DNA of 64,000 nucleotides from Sphingobacteriales bacterium (lineage in GTDB: Bacteria > Bacteroidota > Bacteroidia > Sphingobacteriales > Sphingobacteriaceae), in assembly GCA_026390835.1 (NCBI GenBank), contig JAPLFD010000020.1, forward strand, positions 121,544 through 185,543. Direction: 5' to 3'. The notes under the pieces are model-generated. The model was given only the letters and a program-made list of their open reading frames with translations. It searched no databases and had not been told where the DNA came from. The position numbers were made by a program, and so were the translations under genes. Each line of letters opens with the position of its first letter. Positions within the stretch are counted from its first letter, which is position 1. Below, piece by piece: positions 62,275-64,000 of the stretch.

Positions 62275-62283
62275 TTGTACGTT

Positions 62284-62320
62284 AAAGCCATCGTTTTTAA
62301 ACGATGGTTTTTTATTTTTT
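62284..62320 (+). terminator. Perfect hairpin terminator at the island's right edge
   Basis: CCATCGTTT/AAACGATGG around a TTA centre, then a long T-rich tract. It is probably the original terminator of tRNA-Ser, displaced from the tRNA by the inserted DNA. Confidence 0.85.
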
Positions 62321-62384
62321 AAAGTCTACAAATCCAAAAAATAGTCTGCAATTGCGTAAGTTTGTAGGGCTGTAAAGCCTACCT

Positions 62385-63356
62385 ATGCTAAAACTGGACG
62401 CCCTTCAGAAACCTATTGCTACCGAACTTAAAACTTTTGAGAAGAAGTTTAAAGAAGCAATGAAGACGACCACCCCACTGCTCGACCGGATTACCCGATA
62501 TATACTTAAACGCAAGGGCAAACAAATACGCCCCATGTTTGTACTCTCGGCTGCTAATTTTTGTGGTGGAATTACCGAGGCAAGCTACCGTGGAGCAGCT
62601 TTGGTAGAGTTGTTGCATACAGCTACCTTGGTGCACGACGATGTGGTGGACGATGCCTACCAACGCCGAGGTTTTTTCTCTATAAATGCCCTTTGGAAAA
62701 ATAAAATTGCCGTTTTAGTAGGCGATTATCTCCTGGCTAAAGGCCTATTGCTCTCTGTAAACAATGAAGATCATCGTTTGCTAAAAATTGTTTCAGAAGC
62801 CGTACAGCAAATGAGCGAAGGAGAGCTTTTGCAATTGGAAAAAGCCCGAAAATTAGATATTGATGAAGCCGTTTATTTTGAAGTGATACGTAAAAAAACT
62901 GCTTCCTTAATTGCCTCTTGTTGTGCCTGTGGTGCCGCTTCGGCCGGGGCTACGGAAGAAGAAATAGAACGTATGCGTTTATTTGGTGAAAAAATTGGCA
63001 TTGCTTTTCAACTGAAAGACGATTTGTTCGATTTTGGATTCGATAGTGTAGGCAAACCCCTGGGCATCGACATCAAAGAAAAGAAAATGACCTTGCCCTT
63101 GATTTATGCACTGCAGCAAAGCAATCGCTCCGAAAAAAGACGAATCATTAATATTATTAAAAACAAGAGCGATGAGCCCAATCAAGTACAAATGGTTGTC
63201 GATTTTGTGCGCCAAAGCGGCGGCCTGGCCTATGCCGAAACACAAATGAAACGCTACCAACAAGAAGCCTTCGACTTAATAGCCAAACGAGGTAGCGATA
63301 CGCACCGTAAACATTTAGAAAACTTGGTTCTTTATACCACCCAACGCACCAATTAA
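62385..63356 (+). CDS. Polyprenyl diphosphate synthase
   Basis: 323 residues. The family motifs are the first Asp-rich LVHDDVVDDAYQRRG (about residue 85), KIAVLVGDYLLAKGL, and the second Asp-rich AFQLKDDLFDFGFDSVGKPLGIDIKEKKMTLPLIYAL. KRKGKQIRPMFVL near the N terminus binds isopentenyl diphosphate. It makes a long-chain all-trans prenyl diphosphate, most likely for the menaquinone side chain. TAAGTTTG at 62357 may be a -7 element. The next gene starts on its stop codon (TAATG). Confidence 0.94.
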   Translation: MLKLDALQKPIATELKTFEKKFKEAMKTTTPLLDRITRYILKRKGKQIRPMFVLSAANFCGGITEASYRGAALVELLHTATLVHDDVVDDAYQRRGFFSINALWKNKIAVLVGDYLLAKGLLLSVNNEDHRLLKIVSEAVQQMSEGELLQLEKARKLDIDEAVYFEVIRKKTASLIASCCACGAASAGATEEEIERMRLFGEKIGIAFQLKDDLFDFGFDSVGKPLGIDIKEKKMTLPLIYALQQSNRSEKRRIINIIKNKSDEPNQVQMVVDFVRQSGGLAYAETQMKRYQQEAFDLIAKRGSDTHRKHLENLVLYTTQRTN

Positions 63357-64000
63357 TGCATTCAGAATTCATCTTTTTTGCCTGTTTTTTGCTTTTTATC
63401 GGCTGCATGTTAGCCATAGATTTGGGTGTATTTAATAAAAAACAGCACAGTGTAGGTTTTAAGGAAGCCGCTATTATGAGTGCCATTTGGGTGTCTTTTG
63501 CCCTAGCCTTTTATGTATTGCTCCTGTTTAAAGGCGATATGCTGCATCAAATTCAATCTGCAGACCAGTTGCAGCAAGTTACCAAACTATACGGCCAAAC
63601 AATTCCTTCGTATGTGCAAGATTTTGGTACGAGCTTACAGTATTACCGACAAAATTTAGCTCTCGAGTTTATTACCGGTTATGTGGTAGAATACGCCCTT
63701 TCGGTTGATAATATTTTTGTGATGGTACTTATTTTTTCAGCTTTTTCGGTAGAAGAAAAGTATTACCATCGGGTATTATTTTGGGGCATTATAGGTGCGC
63801 TTTGCTTGCGTTTTTTATTCATTTTTACAGGAGCGGTCCTCTTGGCTAAGTTTAGTTGGGTCATGTATGTATTCGGTGCTTTTTTAATTTATACCGGAGC
63901 AGCTATGTTTTTAGGCCGAGATGAAGATGAATCGTTAGACCCAGAAAATCACAAAGTGGTTAAGTTTGCAGCCAAGTATTTTCCGGTAGCAACAGAGTAT
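63356..64000 (+). CDS. TerC-family integral membrane protein (3' end outside window)
   Basis: 215 codons are in the window and the frame is still open at the edge. The ATG overlaps the previous stop (TAATG). TM segments are clear: FIFFACFLLFIGCMLAIDLGVF, AIMSAIWVSFALAFYVLLLF, LEFITGYVVEYALSVDNIFVMVLIF, VLFWGIIGALCLRFLFIFTG and FGAFLIYTGAAMFLG. ALSVDNIFV is the TerC/Alx signature, with its Asp implicated in metal ion transport. The family is linked to manganese export and to metal insertion into exported proteins. It is probably co-transcribed with the prenyl synthase. Confidence 0.9.
   Translation, partial: MHSEFIFFACFLLFIGCMLAIDLGVFNKKQHSVGFKEAAIMSAIWVSFALAFYVLLLFKGDMLHQIQSADQLQQVTKLYGQTIPSYVQDFGTSLQYYRQNLALEFITGYVVEYALSVDNIFVMVLIFSAFSVEEKYYHRVLFWGIIGALCLRFLFIFTGAVLLAKFSWVMYVFGAFLIYTGAAMFLGRDEDESLDPENHKVVKFAAKYFPVATEY

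Overview
The window reads as chromosome of a Bacteroidota bacterium, probably of the Sphingobacteriia/Chitinophagia type, though the exact group cannot be fixed by eye. The evidence is a type IX secretion (T9SS) cargo paired with a PorP/SprF protein, bacillithiol genes (bshA, ytxJ), Bacteroidota neighbourhoods such as TPR protein/recF/DUF721, almost no Shine-Dalgarno sites, and a promoter of the TTTG-N19-TAnnTTTG type. Most of the window is housekeeping genes packed on both strands, often with 1-15 bp overlaps and bidirectional hairpin terminators.

Region by region. 1-9460: the end of cysS, two tandem secreted paralogues, a SurA-like chaperone, rdgB, an OstA/LptA-like envelope protein, tilS and a 2-oxoglutarate oxygenase. 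9461-9906: a tRNA-Val(TAC) transcription unit with a good promoter and terminator; the tRNA is flanked by two broken tRNA-like copies. 9907-16150: a membrane-anchored propeller-like protein, a large LamG/Ig-repeat T9SS cargo, its PorP/SprF partner and a lipoprotein. 16298-21424: an accessory stretch with a helical Bacteroidota-specific protein, a 21-bp tandem array, dispersed palindromes, orphan secreted proteins and a duplicated scrap of a cupin gene. 21502-50821: core genes (nitroreductase, recO, an RND/MMPL exporter, ileS, dksA-like, lspA, an S10 peptidase, serS, rsmI, lnt, bshA, a RluB-type enzyme, uvrA, lipA, osmC, ytxJ, recF, ndk, nrnA, FKBP, tatD, ansA). 50841-62274: a tRNA-Ser(GGA) gene and an apparent island inserted at its 3' end. 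62385-64000: a polyprenyl diphosphate synthase and the start of a TerC-family protein.

The most notable points are these. (1) ileS carries an in-frame TAG where IleRS normally has Tyr, splitting an essential gene. (2) About 11.3 kb is bounded by tRNA-Ser and a repeat of its last 17 nt. Its five-gene surface cluster (Fn3-like protein, DUF11 protein, beta-barrel, Fn3-like protein, OmpA protein) is bracketed by two remnants of the same transposase start. No integrase is visible. (3) There is a 13-unit, 21-bp array beside a Bacteroidota-specific gene. (4) A structured, terminator-ended candidate RNA lies upstream of uvrA. (5) A tRNA-like hybrid is apparently co-transcribed with tRNA-Val.

Functions rest on motif recognition by eye; no database search was run.
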